This document shows positions 23,401-36,404 of a stretch of 64,000 bases of DNA, piece after piece (positions within the stretch are counted from its first letter, which is position 1; every line of letters starts with the position of its first letter). The notes under the pieces are model-generated. The model searched no databases. It was given only the letters and a program-made list of their open reading frames with translations, and was not told where the DNA came from. The stretch is from Labyrinthula sp. Ha (Eukaryota; Sar; Bigyra; Labyrinthulida; Labyrinthulaceae). Both the position numbers and the translations under genes were made by a program. The stretch covers positions 1 to 64,000 of the forward strand of contig JAALGZ010000047.1 in assembly GCA_015227615.1 (NCBI GenBank). Reading direction: 5' to 3'.

Positions 23401-23989
23401 CTTCACTGAAGTTAATCCCTTCCATCTCAATAGTAATGATACGATCACTTCTAGCAACGAACTTGGAAATTTCCTCAATTCCAGAGCTATAAATTGGATT
23501 CTCCCTAAAATCTAGCATATGTATATAGGAAACATCAGGTGAATTATCCTGCAGCCTAGGCTTGTCATCACCTCTAAGTGCACCTGCCAAGATTCCGATC
23601 CCACTGTCGGTGATTTCATTTCCCCTCAAAATAAGCACAGACAGAGGCTTCACATATTTAATTATCTCCGCGAGAAGTAGACAGGAATCCGCTTTCAATC
23701 CACACTTTGTGAGATCCAACCTCGCCAACCTGTCGAAAAAGGACATCTCGGTAAGCAAGTCAACTCTAAATGCGTCAAAACTGTTAAAAAGAGTATAAGA
23801 GCCATAAAAGTTAAGAAGTTCTACAGTGTCGTATCCATTTTTTAATGATTCGAGCTCTTTTCTCATCAACTTGTTCATTTCTTGTCTTCGCTGCTTCTTG
23901 GTCAAGGAGTTGTCCACTTCAAATGTGTACATAGTAACTCCCCATCGAGTTCCTTTGGATTCTAGGCATCCAAAAAATGAGTTTGGCAT
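20474..23989 (-). CDS. LRR-Roc-COR (Roco) protein, copy A
   Basis: 1171 aa in one exon. Residues 60-215 are leucine-rich repeats (LARLDLTKCGLKA, LILRGNEITDSG, MLDFRENPIYSS). Roc GTPase: P-loop GQGRAGKTS at 270-278, DFGGQE at 552-557, THFD in place of NKxD at 614-617. COR: residues about 650-800 with QLVVLNPQWLIDGL. The C-terminus is acidic (EEPEEVEEKVE) and there is no kinase domain. Unusual: between G1 and G3 there are about 275 residues, where a canonical Roc domain has about 50-60; the insertion is rich in Arg/Glu/Lys and predicted coiled coil. The region 900-970 is another charged coil. The start matches the paralogue (MPNS-F-CL--K-TRWG). Roco proteins are GTP-regulated dimers in signalling; the partner here is unknown. 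Confidence 0.9.
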   Translation of the reverse strand: MPNSFFGCLESKGTRWGVTMYTFEVDNSLTKKQRRQEMNKLMRKELESLKNGYDTVELLNFYGSYTLFNSFDAFRVDLLTEMSFFDRLARLDLTKCGLKADSCLLLAEIIKYVKPLSVLILRGNEITDSGIGILAGALRGDDKPRLQDNSPDVSYIHMLDFRENPIYSSGIEEISKFVARSDRIITIEMEGINFSEVDERNFLSRVKHNVSLRKLTYSTGRGSGSNQRQKLAELQDKLQRNILSYKENMLKQMKGDVTGKWNKSKLMFVGQGRAGKTSTVKSVLGLPFDSKEESTIGASYTQIQTTTTSESKWLTLGPADAEYLGQGMAQESAASSYLQNKLIQERDDMLKKFNQNKRREDRVRNGPTVVDEELLRRLKEAAARDKRKANALKLHEMELDRQHRERSKEELKRQKRAAENHLQDVVNQLLIGRTRDQGNVGIRELRLNNVKVDLLGKQRCLQLIREIYQLNELRYDPLLDEDRRRRNEEEQMRQEMRENFFGTTGNQPAPDLDDMFVTKRREMNWKDGMDFHNNLTMTSEIKKDCISFSLCDFGGQEVFYTLHHLFLTKYGVYVLCVDLSEVLLKPKVCEAYMKFWFSSVSMHASSAPIVLVGTHFDAFDHDKKILDVLNEYFTEEKYFDFRRKYPTVMSYSNLFFYPVDNQQGIGIDELRNDIERITRNQEFVTQEISLKWIFCLETMMALRMKKPSKHAANGGSGGDNAALMPDWLNLDTVIQVARKVNLHQTEEIDDMLELFHELGVLVRLTGTLELSQLVVLNPQWLIDGLCCIIRDKELHFSDQLKGELNKAGLTEEFHMLYDKAIATKDLLLFLWKDEAFKEHTTFFLDMMKRMILLSDYNFNKSDDKRYLVPSLLVSKYEKDNAELTLEGYLKKKKAKLIAKQKTEKQLEEEMEKKRKREIQVSKMSKDERSVEEARKQQDKEARKTGKNIIKQINVRDKEIDNGKEFNYCVLRFSNSTQAKTPFLPTGLFQRLVCFCVSYSSSANTTLSSDYIKEPELYSLYARIVMTEGMIINLEQRDEEIWFYVEDPTTAPLCLRAITSILAKLNIELLGSGLTWEMSFKHVLQGKGSAVEDIIYNFSYTDRGQRKLDNLEEGYIKLKNVDLEIVQSSFTKAEAEKILLKPWFEPEEPEEVEEKVEGTLQLESFLDNFMDF

Positions 23990-26900
23990 TTTTTCTGCAG
24001 TTTTCTTTTGCTTTTTCTTTAGTGTTCTTTCCTTTAGGGTTTACAAAATGGGCACTTTGGTATTCTGTTACTTTTATGTATCTCCTGCTGCAAAACTGCA
24101 CCAATATTTAATAGAACTGAGAAGAAAAGCTTAAAATGTTAGTTCTATTGAGCGAAATATGGTTCCCTAGGAAAATTTTACACGTCAAGTAAGGTTTATT
24201 TGAGCTTTTGCTTTGGACGCTTTAAATTTGATTTTCTTGTTGAAAGATCCGCTCTGAAATTTTACCGTTTGCGTTCTGATGTTTTGGGCAATCTGATTTC
24301 ATACTTGTCCTGTAAAGACATAGTATTGACTAAAGAGGACAACTATCTTATGAGATGAGACAAAAGTTGTCATGTTTTGGGATGTTTCTCTGTATGACAT
24401 GTATTATATAGTGTCAATTATCCGAGACGAGATCTCGAATTCCGGGCTTCTTACTCCGCATACCCGGTAATAACTAGAAACTGCGACAATAAATATATTT
24501 TGCGGTCATATCTTTTGGAACAATAAGCAAGTTATTCAAAATAAAAGTCAAACCAAAACACCTGTTCACACAAATATATAAAATGCCCAGTTTAGAAGTG
24601 AGTAAAGGGTTTTAGACAAAGTTAAGTACAAAAAAACGCCCTCATCGTAATTTGGAAAGCTTCTCGCGGTAGAGAAAGAACCACTTTGCAGAGAAGGTAG
24701 ACTTCACATCATTCTAGTTCCATATAAGTCGCGAAGGTAGATTGTGAAATGTAGCCATGAGAGTCTAGTCGGAATTTTACGTAAGCACTACGAGAGCCGA
24801 ACAGAATGACAGATTTTTGTGCAAAGCGAGAAAAACTCCATCATGGAGTACTCACTGGTTGTTAAGTCCTCAATTAGCCGTGCTGAAGTTTTTCTTTCAG
24901 AGAAATCAACTTCAGAGTTGTGCTATTTTGGGGCTTATGGGGCGGTTGGACTAATAGGATGTAGAAGGAAGGTTCGCTTGATCCCTCGCCTGTGTTGTTT
25001 GAGTCATAGACAAGGCATTCTCAGTACTGACAACCCTCAAGCAATTTAACCACTGTTACCAGTAAATGAAGCGCACGACTCCAGAACAGTTTCGGTTACC
25101 TGCAAATTTTGGGTATCTGTATATCTACGAGTTTATATTTCATAATTTAAATGAGCCCTACCCATAGTCTAACGCAACAAAGATAACCCTGCTCTTCGAT
25201 CTTCAGTACTTTTGGGGCCAGGCAGGACTCTGCTCCGGATTATACTACTTGGAGCTGTTTCAAAATTTTCATGAATTTGCAACATCTCCTTAGTGTTTAA
25301 AGACTATGATGTGGTCACCTAGTTTTTCACTTTAGATTTGGGACCATTCATTGTTCCTTCTAATTAATGGTTGACTTGGCGAGAGAAAGCTAAAATAAAA
25401 CAGTTTTTGACAAGAAGTTTAGCTACAAAGGAATAAAGCTTCCTCTTCAATGAATCCACCAAATCGAAACTAAACTTTGCTTAGCTAATCGTACATTTTA
25501 CTGGTACAACAATTGTTGCCCAAATCTCGTTCTATGTGTAACTCTAGTCAGTTTTTGTCCCAAAAGTTTTTTTATGGATTAGTTTTTTCTTACCGGTAGA
25601 CGTTCACACCCGCTATCCCCAAATCTGAGTGTACAGCAAAATAATTATATTTTTTCGAGTTACCTAAATTCTAATTTTAGGAAAGTTAAGTTTTTTCACC
25701 CTAGTCTCTCTAAGCGTCTTACGCCACATGGAGTTTGTTCCTTTTTCGCTGTTCACCATGCACGAATAACCATTCCATGCCCTAAATGTTAGTCTGACAA
25801 GTAGTAGAATTTCGAAGCAAAGAAAGAACGTTCTTACCATAAGAATGATGAACACATAGGCCTAAGCGAGGAGGGCTCCGATACAGTAGAACACTGAATA
25901 CAGCATAGATGCCTCAAATATGTCTGTACTGTGGAAGTACCTACAGTATAATAACCTATTGATAGCAAGATATCGGATGTACAGCTGTTCTTCTCCTACT
26001 TTTCTTTCCTACTGTTACCCATTTCATAGATGCAACTAGAAGAGTTAATGTCTTTCAAGTATCTAAACAGTTTTTGCAACTAAGGTGTATTCCCAAGCTA
26101 ATGTATTGTTGGTTCCTGTTACCATAGAGAGAAAGTAACGATTGTACTGCAAGAATAATACCATGAGAATGTAGATGCATAAAAACAAAGCATACTAGGT
26201 GTATTAGATTCCTTGAAGAAATGTTTGGTGCAAAAAAAACTAAGATTAAAAGAAATACATAAACCACCTGTTTTGTCATGTGGGGTGTGTTGGTCAAAGT
26301 GCTGTTTACTTGGACTTAGGAGAGTTTGTCAACAGTAATTGAAATATGCTTAGAGCCTAATAAGCAATAGATAGTTAGCAGACTCATCAGAAACTTCGCC
26401 ACTATCACTTATTAATTGCATCTTATCCCCATTCTCAGATGATATTTTTCAATGAAGCTGTTTATTTTCATTTTACTGTCATCAAATGTTCCACATTATT
26501 TGGCACCACATTCACATCATGGCTCCTGCTTCTATATTCAGCTCTAAAGCTTCCTGAGAAAAGGAGTACAGTGCAAGTTCACATTAAGTAATCTTCTGAA
26601 TTTTTGAGGAATTTTGCGAGGAGTTCAACTTGTCTGAGTGAGCATAGATACCACATTGGGTAAAGATTGAGGAATTAATTGAGAATTTCTGAGTTAGGAA
26701 CTGCCAGAACATTACTGAGTAAGAAGTGAGTTCCTCATTGAGGAATTTATTCAGGACTTTAAATTTCATAATTAAAGTTTTAGCAGCATGAAGAATCCAA
26801 AGTTTTTGTTTGAATGAATTTGAGTCTAATGATCATCAGTTCCTGAATTAGGAGGGTCCCGCAGTCTCCACCCCTACAGAGTATGCTTCTGCTATTAATT

Positions 26901-27660
26901 TGGGTGTCCACTTTGTCAAAGCACTTTCGAATCGTTAATACAGGTTTTTAAAAGTAAAATAACGAGTTTACGTAGGTAGTTTACCTGCTACAAGAATAAT
27001 GTGCAAGTGCTACCTATCATATTTAGGGAAAGTCTTTGTTATAGTAATAAGAAATGCGAATTTCAATGGAAAGGGTTCAGAGCTAGACACCAATAAGGAA
27101 TGTTAAGTTGAGTATGACGCGGAAAAAGTGATAGATGTAGTGGAAAGGTACGCTTGGTGGTAGATCACCCAGCTTTGAGCTCATTTAAATGCTACATCCA
27201 GTGAACTGCATTTAGCGGGTAGCTATAGGTGCGAAAAAAAAGGAGGATTTAAGTTTTGGGTTCGAATAGAAGATTAATAACAGCACTTGAGGGCATATTA
27301 AGTCCATACCTCTATAACTCATGAATATGACTTCTTAATTTGTTCAATTGCTAGATGCTTCGGAAGGAAATCTGAAGTGGAAGTTGATTTTAACTCTAGA
27401 ATATGCACCTAGACGTCATTAGCTCATGAGCGGCTTGCAAGAGGTTTTCTTTGAACATCTTTCCCAAAACATGGACCATCAAAAAACTTGAAAATTTAAA
27501 TAAAACTTCTTTCAGTAAAGGCTAAATGCAAATATTTTACCGTAACTGCACAATTTAACTCGCCAGGGTTAATTATCCTTGAACCAAAAGAGATGGATTC
27601 CCCACAATAATATTGAGCAAGATATAAAATTGCGTGGAACAAGGTTACTTAAAGAATATG
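23990..27660. other. Gene-poor spacer, includes a degenerate dispersed repeat
   Basis: No supported gene. About 26584-26800 resembles a segment at 54180-54420 (see the repeat entries). Open frames such as 24819-25049 have no recognisable domain. Confidence 0.5.
26584..26800 (+). repeat. Degenerate dispersed repeat, copy 1
   Basis: Shares interspersed blocks in the same order with 54180-54420: CTGAGTGAG..ATACCACAT, TTTTGAGGAATT, TTCTGAGT, and CTCATTGAGGA followed by TTTCATAA. Divergent, so old. The family is unknown; it shows no coding capacity. Confidence 0.4.
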
Positions 27661-27686
27661 TTTATATCCTGTGTGCTAACATTTTC

Positions 27687-29296
27687 TTAAAGTCTTGGTC
27701 CTTGCTTTAAGTTACCGCCATCATAATGTCTAGTAGCTGTTCTCATCGTTACCAACTCTTCTCCTGCAGTAGGATGGATTCCAATTGTCGCGTCAAAATC
27801 ACTCTTTTTCGCCCCCATTTTCACTGCGATCGCGACACCTTGGGTTATTTCAGCTGCCTCACCCCCACATATATGCACACCTAGTACACGATCCGTATCA
27901 TCATCGACCACAATCTTCATAAAATCTTTCCTATCAATTTTACCAGTCATTCTGTCCTTTAGTGGAGTAAAACTGGAAGTAAATATTGACACTCTTTGGT
28001 ATTTCTTAATAGCAGCTTCTTCTGTCAACCCAACTGTGCCAATTTCTGGATGAGAAAATACTGCAGATGCAATATTCTCATATTCAACAGGTCTGGATTT
28101 TCCTCCATACATTGTATCCGCAAAAGAATGCCCTTCATACAAAGCAACAGGAGTTAGATCCATCCTATTCGTGACATCCCCAACAGCGTAAATATTGTCT
28201 ACACTTGATTTGGAAAACTCATCAACCTCAATAGCACCACTTGAAGTTAACTTGACCCCTACTCTATCCAAATTCAAGAAATCCGTTCGTGGAGTTCTTC
28301 CCGTTGCGAACATTACCTGATCACACACAGTACTCGTGTCATTGTCATAAAATGCTTTTAGCCTGCCTTCTGCAGTTTTCTCAATCTTGATAACATTTGT
28401 ATTGAAAATGGTATTTATTTTTAACAGTTTCATTTGCTGCAGCAAATGCTTTCTAATGTCCATGTCAAAGCCTCTTAAAAATAAATCTCCTCTGTGGACA
28501 AAATCAACTTCGCACCCATACCCTTCAAAGATTCCTGCAAACTCAACTCCAATGTAACCACCACCAACAACCACAACCTTTTGCGGTTTATTCTCTAAAT
28601 AAAACGCCTCGTTGGATGTAATGCCAAACTCCTTTCCTGGTATGTCCGGTATATGTGGCCATCCTCCGGTACATAACATTATTGTTTCTGCAGAAACACT
28701 CTTAATCTCTTTTTCTTTATTATTAGAGTCAAATATCGACACATTATTCTTATCAGCCAATGTTCCAAATCCCTCAATCAAATCAACACCGGCATTTCTC
28801 AACATTTTTACGTAAATTTCATTCAACCTGTTAATTTCTTTATTTTTGTTTTCATTTAGTGTTTTCCAGTCGTGCGTCATTTCTTGAGAATTCCATCCAA
28901 AACCTTTACAGTCTTCTTGATAGCCCTGATATAAAGATCCATAGCGAAAAAGTTTCTTCGGAACGCAACCGACATTAACGCAAGTACCGCCCTGAAAAAT
29001 TAGCAATTAAGTTAGAAATCTACGATTGCTGAGAAATGTGGGGGTCCGTGATGAAAGCTAGGTTCAATTAAGGCAACTTTAGCTCCATGAGCGCCAGATA
29101 TTCTTGCCTAAGAGTTCTTTAATAAATATGTGTTTACAGCCCGTACTCCTCCAGAACCAGCACCGATAACAACAAGGTCGTAGTCATAATTGTGGTTCTT
29201 TGCGCCTCTCATACTTAATTGTCTTGTGTTTCTGGTATGCGATATCAAACTTTTAATTGGATTAAATTTCCACAAACTTTGCATTCTATTATCCAT
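27687..29296 (-). CDS. GSR: Glutathione reductase, three exons
   Basis: About 515 aa from exons 29296-29138, 29107-29024 and 28991-27687; introns are 30 and 32 nt, and both boundaries restore the frame. It reduces oxidised glutathione with NADPH. Landmarks: FAD-binding VVIGAGSGGVRA, redox-active GGTCVNVGCVPKK, second nucleotide-binding VVVGGGYIGVEFAG, FATGRTP, and the C-terminal interface block IGIHPTAGEELVT. The GHR-like basic N-terminus (residues 1-30, with SLISHTRNTRQLS) suggests a mitochondrial or plastid targeting peptide. The extra residues before GGTC (LIEPSFHHGPPHFSAI) lengthen the usual loop. The residues GHSFADTMYGGKSR are as in glutathione and trypanothione reductases; glutathione reductase is the better fit. 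Confidence 0.93.
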
Positions 29297-32200
29297 GATA
29301 TGATATAAAAAATAATACCAAATTATGGAGAATTGTTTTGCCTTGGTTTAGATTTTTTTTTTCGCTATCCTGCTTTGGTTAATTCCGATATTTTGGGAAA
29401 TTCGGATAATTTTGATATATTTTCAAATAGTCCGAATTTCAGAGTCATTCTCAGATAAATATTAAAGAGTAGCTCTTTGGGTAAGTTACACATTAAGGTA
29501 TGAGTGTGATACTGTAAATATTAAATTGCACAATTTAACTTAGGAACAGTGATAGTTCTTTCTCGCTTGACGCTTCGAGCATTTTGAACCTACAGCTTCT
29601 TCAGTCAATTAGATTTCCTGAAAATAGTCCCATTGAATGTAATTGGTTGCTAAAGAGAAACCAAATATGGATAATCATGAATCGTGAAGAAAAAATAAAT
29701 AAATTCCACAGAATGAGGATTAAACACGAGTCATCTAAGAAGTGAGGAAGATGATGTGTTCAACGCACCAGCTGTCTTCGACTCTGTATACGGACTACGG
29801 TGTCTGGGGGCTATGTCTATAGCGGTATTGTCATCAATTGCTCTGGAAATTCTCTATTCAATACAGTATTTTTCGTTGGGGAAAAGTTTTTTCGCAGAGA
29901 TTTTGGAGTCATTTCAAATTAAACATTTCGTAGTAGTCGTAGTTAGTAGATGAGTGTTCTGCGTAATAAGGTCAAAAATAAAGTTGTTATATTTTATGTT
30001 GGGTCAAGGAGAATCATTGAATGAGATTTCTATTTACAAAAAGATGAGTTGAGAGTCATCCAGGATAGATTTGTTCAGTTTACGCATTTTGGAGGTGCTT
30101 TTCTTGGCATTGAGTAGTTTCGGAGGTGTTTCTCTATACTTGAGCTTTTTTGGATACATCATATGTGACTTGCAGGGAGAAGGCTGTCTTTCGCCGTTAA
30201 CATTTACCTTAAGCAGATATCAGGATGCTCACGTTCTTGCTCAGTATCTTATCACTCTAATCTAATAAACGCGACTAGTATAGAGTAGCCTTCGTTCTTC
30301 TTATATTTTGTTCCTTCGTTTTCAACACCCTGTAGTAGTATGACATCTACGTGAAAGAAAAGTGAATAGTTCTGAGGCACTGTAAGCTGATAGATGAGAA
30401 GACGATTAAAATTGACCTCTTCGTGTTTGACTAAACTTAAATCTTGTCTCTTAGTGCTTGGGAGTACCGGTTCGCGCTTCGACAAGTCTAACTTGTCATA
30501 GCGGTGTTTTTGTTTCTAACTTCTCAATTACCAAGAAGTTTTGGGAGCTTTACGCTCAAACATGAAATAAAGTCTTATACAGCAAGGATCACAATATTAG
30601 AGGAAGCGGTTAAGTTACCGTAGGAAAAGTTAACTACATGGTGTGTAGTAGGTAATACTAAATATGCATTTTAACAGATTATTTCATTGGGAAACTAAAA
30701 GTTCTCGTTCTCTCCTGAAGAAGAGCTTGAAAGCTCTGAGAAAGCCAAGAAGTTTTTTTATTTTTCCTGACTCCTACTATGAACTCCTTGAATAGTGCCA
30801 AATAAATATTGTTGAGAAATCTCAAAACAGTTATTGGAGTTTTCAAACATTTCCGAATCGATTCTCCAAACCTTTTAAGCATTTCCTAAGCAATTTACTG
30901 TGGACTTCCTAAAGGGTAGTAGGATCAATTATGAGTATAACTCAAGAAATGTTAAAAAATTTGGCCCATTTATTGAAAACTTGTAAGAGCGAGTTGGTTT
31001 CCAAAACCAATGATTATTTTCAAATTTACCTATTTCTTGATATTGTTGCCGAGATGGTAAACCGCTGAGATATAGTAACTAAGTGAATGTCTGTTTACAC
31101 AACTTGTTGCAACTCTTGTGAAGAACATTGAAATTTATGAGTCAGCACTACGTATTTCTTGAGCACTATTTGTTCATTATGAAGATTTCTCACAAGTCTA
31201 CTGAGCTCTAAGTTAGACCCACTCTACAGTTTGCACCTCAGGTAATCTTCAAATCTAAGGATAGAAAACATGTAATGAGAAGTTAAAATAAATATAAAGT
31301 TTGAGTGGTTACTTTTTATAGAACTCAATTTAACTCTGTCAAAGTTTTTTTGGAAAGAAGCTATATTTTCCTCGTGGCCTCTAGGAAAAGGGCATCAAAC
31401 TTCCTACACCCTAAAGCCGTCTAAAACTCAAGTATGTGCAAGTTGTTAATATGTTTCATTTGTAGCCAGGAAACTTCTGTTTATAATGCTCAGAAGACCC
31501 TTCTAAGCACAAAATGGTTTAATAACAAATTTGTATGTCTTTCTGCACCGATTCGTTTTACTTAATCTGCTAGTGTTGGGTAAGAGATTTTTTTTGGTTC
31601 TTGGATCCTCAAACTGTCAATTTGATATAGATAGATAAAAATGAATATACTGGGTTGCAACAGAAGCAAGAAATATTTCCTCATAACAAATCGACAAATT
31701 TTACACTTCTTGAATATCCTATGCAGTTAAAAACTTTTTTATGAAGTAGAACAAAATGTTTTTCTAAATTGTTGTTCTATAGCAAGTGAAAAGGAACTAA
31801 CTGATTTCAGATTAACAAAATCCAAAAATAATTTTTTAATAACATTAACCTATCTATAGATGATGACCTCTAAGAATATAAAATATTTGTGAGCCATTTA
31901 TTGATATTTCTTTGCCATATTCTTCTTGATTATTCTAAAATTTGCCCAAATATTTGCAAAAGATAGATGATGAGCTATTAATCATGTAAAAATCTTGTAA
32001 TCAAAACAAAAGGACCAATTTTCTTTATCTCCGGCATCAAAAACTCTCTTGATCTAATTTATTTGATAAGTCTCTTAATGTATGGAATTTCACATTTAAA
32101 AGATACTTGTGGCGATGAAGAATCTGATTTTCCTTGGGAAAAATCTAAACAGCTGAAAAAAATTGAAGCTGGCTACTGGGTGCCAATTGAGCAACAAAAA

Positions 32201-35129
32201 GTTAACAAAACCAATGTTATTTTATTCTCTTCTACTACTATGAATTTAGATGGATGTCTAGATTTTGTAATACTTTGTCCTTGAATATTGGGATATTGCA
32301 CGCCTTTAAGAATGATCCCACCACTCGGCGCTCGATGATGACGAGGATTGACTTTCACCACATTCCAAATTTTGAGCATATTCTTTGAGTGGTATACAAA
32401 ATTTTAGAAACAGAAGCTTAAGACAAGGTAATAAATTTTTCAAGAGTATTGATTTGAAAATCGAAAAAGAGAAAATGAAGATTTTTATGTAAGCCCAGTA
32501 AAATTCTCATAATTTAATCTTCTTGGGATTACGTAATACTCTTACTGACATTTGAAGAGATCTAGTATTAAAGTATGCTCTCCTAAGAAAATTGCTTTAA
32601 CCTCCATACCCTGTTCTCCTAAATGACCATTTCAGTTGCGTATATACCTTCTTTGTGTGACTAGCCAGATTCTAGTATACCTACTTCGACATTTACAGAG
32701 ATGTAACCTTGATAGAGACTATAACAGATATATCAACTACTTGAACGATACCAACATATTCTGAATTCAACTTTTCATTTTGCGAACTGTGTTTCCTGCT
32801 TTGAAAAAATGTTTGAACAGTATGAAATAAGTTAGAATATCTCTACGCTTTGCAGTGTCATCATAAGCAAGAATAATCATCTAAGACTTACTGTTTTGAG
32901 TCTTTTTATATCTACTTGGACTCCCAAAGTTTTTTTATTGGTATTACATTTACTTTATATTTATAATTATAGATTTGGGGAATTGATTCAGGAACCAGGA
33001 TTTGAAGTTTCTGTTTTCGATGTCAAGAAAGCAATTTCTATTTGGCCTGTTTATAAATTGTGATTCGGCGTTAACACGGACTAATGTAGTATTTAAATAT
33101 ACCCTTTAATTAAAACAAAGCGTGTAATTAAGTTACCCAATGTGTTGCTTTATAGAAGGTTTTCTTGGTTAAGATCATAATTACCTGAATATTATTCTTA
33201 TGCTACATGCAAAATCTTAATTCTTGATGTTAAATATCTTTGTACTAAGAATAGCACTCGAGTTTTACCTGATCTAACCTGAGACGTTTGATTATCGCAA
33301 GACTGTTATCTCTTAAATATATCATCTAATTAATGCATTGTGACTTAAGCATATGTAGTTTACAAAGTACATACCACTCTAATTATAGAGAAACACGCAG
33401 TTACAAATAGCATTAATGATGTGTGATGCATTAGAGGTGTTGTCAACTCAAAAATGTCACAGGAAATTAAAGAAATGAACTCAATCTGTGACTACCCCGA
33501 AAAACTCCTAGTCGAATTTCGTAGGATTATTTGAGTAAGATCTTAATCTACCACAAATAAACTGAGAGTATCTTGATTTAAATTTGAGGGAAATACCGCT
33601 AGTTTACAATTTGTTGATGGCATTGACAATACAACTTTTAACTCTCAGAGAAATTAAATAGCCAAAAAACAGCTTAATATAAAATTCTTACTCAATTAAT
33701 GTTAGAGATTTAGGTCAAACAGCGATTATTACAGGAACTAAGTCCAACAGAAAAACTTAAGAAAAAATATGTCCTAACTCTGTTAATCCTCTTTTTTATG
33801 GTATATACCGCTAATTAACTTCACCAGTTGATGTAGAGCTGATGAAGTTTATCAGACTTAAGGTTCTAGTCGAGATTAATGAGGACTCTATAGACGATAT
33901 ATTACTTCCTTTTTTAAAGTATCTGCTATTAATGAAGCAGATTTAGACAAAGTTTGATGGCTTGTTTATATCGGTTATATCGAGCTATTATGCTCTCTAT
34001 AAGTTTGAGTTAAAGTACGAAATAACTCTATCAGAAAGATGTTACCTTTTGGCTAAAATTTCTAGAGAAGTTACTCGATACCGTTTTTAATCTATGATGA
34101 TTCGTGTAAATATCTTAAAGATTTTATTAAGTAATGATATCATCGGCTAATAGTTTGGCTAAGTAAGAAATAATTAATTGTGTCATTGAACTACCCATAA
34201 GAATTTTATGTAATCAATTAAATTATTTTGAGTTCTATATAGGCTAAAACAAATCCGCTTAAGACCAAAGAAATTAGTCTAAGCATATGAATCATTCTTG
34301 TGAGGTAATTTTAATCTTGAAAGTTATAATAAATGGAAAAATAAGTCATCGACATTGACTTATACGCTAAAGCACATTATTTAGCCCATAAAGGAGTTAT
34401 AGTATACCCCATAATTAGTTTGAGGAGTTTATTATTTAAAAGTAAATTTAGTTATAAATAAGTAGAGGACATTTATCTAGCTGTCCGTCAGGGACTCTAA
34501 TGGCATTTTTAAATAAATAGACTTCGCCAGCTGGGTAGTAGCGGGTAACAAATACGGATACCCTTTAATTCCTCCACCACTATGATGAGTAAAATAGTGT
34601 CTATGAAGTAATTAGTACTTTTCGCCTTACCAAATCACGTTACATGCTGTCTTTTATATTCTTTAAGTTCCTTGGTACACTTTTCTTATTTCCTTGAATG
34701 ACACATTTCATAATGATTTTTTTTTTCTATTGCTAAAATTAATTAGTTCAAAATCCAAGCTATAGGAGAAATTACTACTACAAGCCTAGTAGCATTTTAA
34801 CCACCTAAAGAGCTTATTTGCATATTAAGATTAATTTTTACAAAATCATCAAGGTGGTTGCACATAGGTAAGCTCATGATATACAATCTAAAATATGAGA
34901 GCTCGTTCACATTGAACAATAATTACACCACCTTAGTAGTGTTTCCCATCTTTAATTCTCACTTTCTGTTTACCCTAGTTATTGGTGTAGCTTAGGTCCT
35001 GAGAAATGTTGGGTACAAAAGTTTTTTTATTATTTTGATATTTTTCTTTCAAAACCATTCTCTTAACAATTAACCTTCATCAACATAGTATTGTATTTAT
35101 TTCCTTCTTGTTAAATGCTCCCTCATCGA
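29297..35129. other. Long gene-poor spacer
   Basis: I see no supported gene in nearly 6 kb. Two hydrophobic open frames on the plus strand, 29756-29953 and 30071-30265, might be remnants of a membrane protein gene, but have no clear motif or splice partner. Near 32063-32380 are short overlapping frames without domains. No tRNA or rRNA pattern was found. Confidence 0.5.
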
Positions 35130-36185
35130 TTAATTTTTTATTTTCTTAATTTCTTCTAGTTTTTCTATTTCCTTCCACGCCATATACAATCGAGATTCAT
35201 AAAAAGAGATCTGCTTTTCGTGATCAAGTTCAGTACTTTTACACACTCTAATAACTTTATCTACTTTCAGCTTTGTTGCTTCATTAGGGTTTTGTCTTAT
35301 TTTCATTTCCTTTTGTTGCATCTCTTTCTTCCTTTTTTTCAATTCTTTCACCTCTTTTTTGAGCTTCTTATTCTCATTTCTTAGTTCTCCTGCCATCACA
35401 TCTTTTGATGAGAGTAATTCCTCAAAATTATGTAACAATTCCTTTTCATTAATAAAAAAATTACCAGCATCTTCTACGTCTTGAAAAAGATCACTTAGAA
35501 TTATTTCATCAACATTTTCAGTAGAAGAAATTAAGCTGCTAGAAAGTTCGGATTCAAGAACTTGTTTTTTTCCTTCTACAAGATCAAACTGTGTTTCAAT
35601 TTTTATCAAATTGTTTTTATTTCTCTTTAAAGTTTCTGCAACACCTTTTTCTAGCTCGTCTTTTGAAAAATAGAAATCTACATTATTATTCTTTCTAGTA
35701 CTTCTACAATTTGAATTCAAATATTTTTCTTTTTCTATCTCAAGTTTTTGACATATAATGCAAAAAACTTTTTCTAAATTAAACTCAAAAAGTTGATAAA
35801 AACACCAAGAGTGAAAATATCCCTGGCAAGATGTACATGTTTGAACATCATTTTCTTCCTCTTTAACTGTAATTTTCTCCTTGCAAATTAGGCAATTCTC
35901 AGAAAATAGTTTTAACCCTTGTGTTACATTTTTCTTCATTTTTTTCTTAATATTTGGATATTTTAACAGAAAAGTTATTTGAAATTCATTTTCTAATAAT
36001 TTTTCTTGAAAATAAAATATTTCTGTTTTCTTAGTTAGTATTCTCATTTCTTCTGTTCCAACAAGTATAATAGAATTACTCTCTTTAGATGAGATATCAA
36101 CCCTTGCAACAAATAAAAGTGAAGTTTTTTCATCTCTATAAAAAAATACTTTCTCTTTCATAATATTATCCCTTTCTTTTCTCAT
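35130..36185 (-). CDS. Zinc-finger (RING/PHD-like) and coiled-coil protein
   Basis: 351 aa, very A/T-rich. Residues about 97-150 hold a Cys/His cluster: CLICKEK, then CTSCQGYFHSWCF, then FCIICQK, which fits a RING- or PHD-type zinc-binding fold (CxxC - CxxC - H..C - CxxC). The C-terminal third has a coiled coil (LKKEVKELKKRKKEMQQKE). The N-terminal 80 residues form a hydrophobic/basic beta-like region. It may be a ubiquitin ligase or a chromatin-linked protein; nothing decides between them. Two ATGs (36185 and 36161) are possible. The neighbour upstream is the cyclin, on the same strand, about 220 bp away. Confidence 0.68.
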   Translation of the reverse strand: MRKERDNIMKEKVFFYRDEKTSLLFVARVDISSKESNSIILVGTEEMRILTKKTEIFYFQEKLLENEFQITFLLKYPNIKKKMKKNVTQGLKLFSENCLICKEKITVKEEENDVQTCTSCQGYFHSWCFYQLFEFNLEKVFCIICQKLEIEKEKYLNSNCRSTRKNNNVDFYFSKDELEKGVAETLKRNKNNLIKIETQFDLVEGKKQVLESELSSSLISSTENVDEIILSDLFQDVEDAGNFFINEKELLHNFEELLSSKDVMAGELRNENKKLKKEVKELKKRKKEMQQKEMKIRQNPNEATKLKVDKVIRVCKSTELDHEKQISFYESRLYMAWKEIEKLEEIKKIKN

Positions 36186-36404
36186 TTTTTCTATATTATC
36201 TTTTTAACGTTTAAAATGAATTTGGATACAGTTTTCTAACGTTACCTATTAATAGAGAGTTCTCACAGCATGAAAAGAAAAATAAGGTATACTAAAAAAC
36301 GAAAACAGAGGCTGGGTAAAAAAAAAATGTGCAAGAAGTTGTTAATCAGGATAAAAAACTAGCGAAAGAACGAAAATATTTGTATTCCATCCGAAAAAAA
36401 ATTG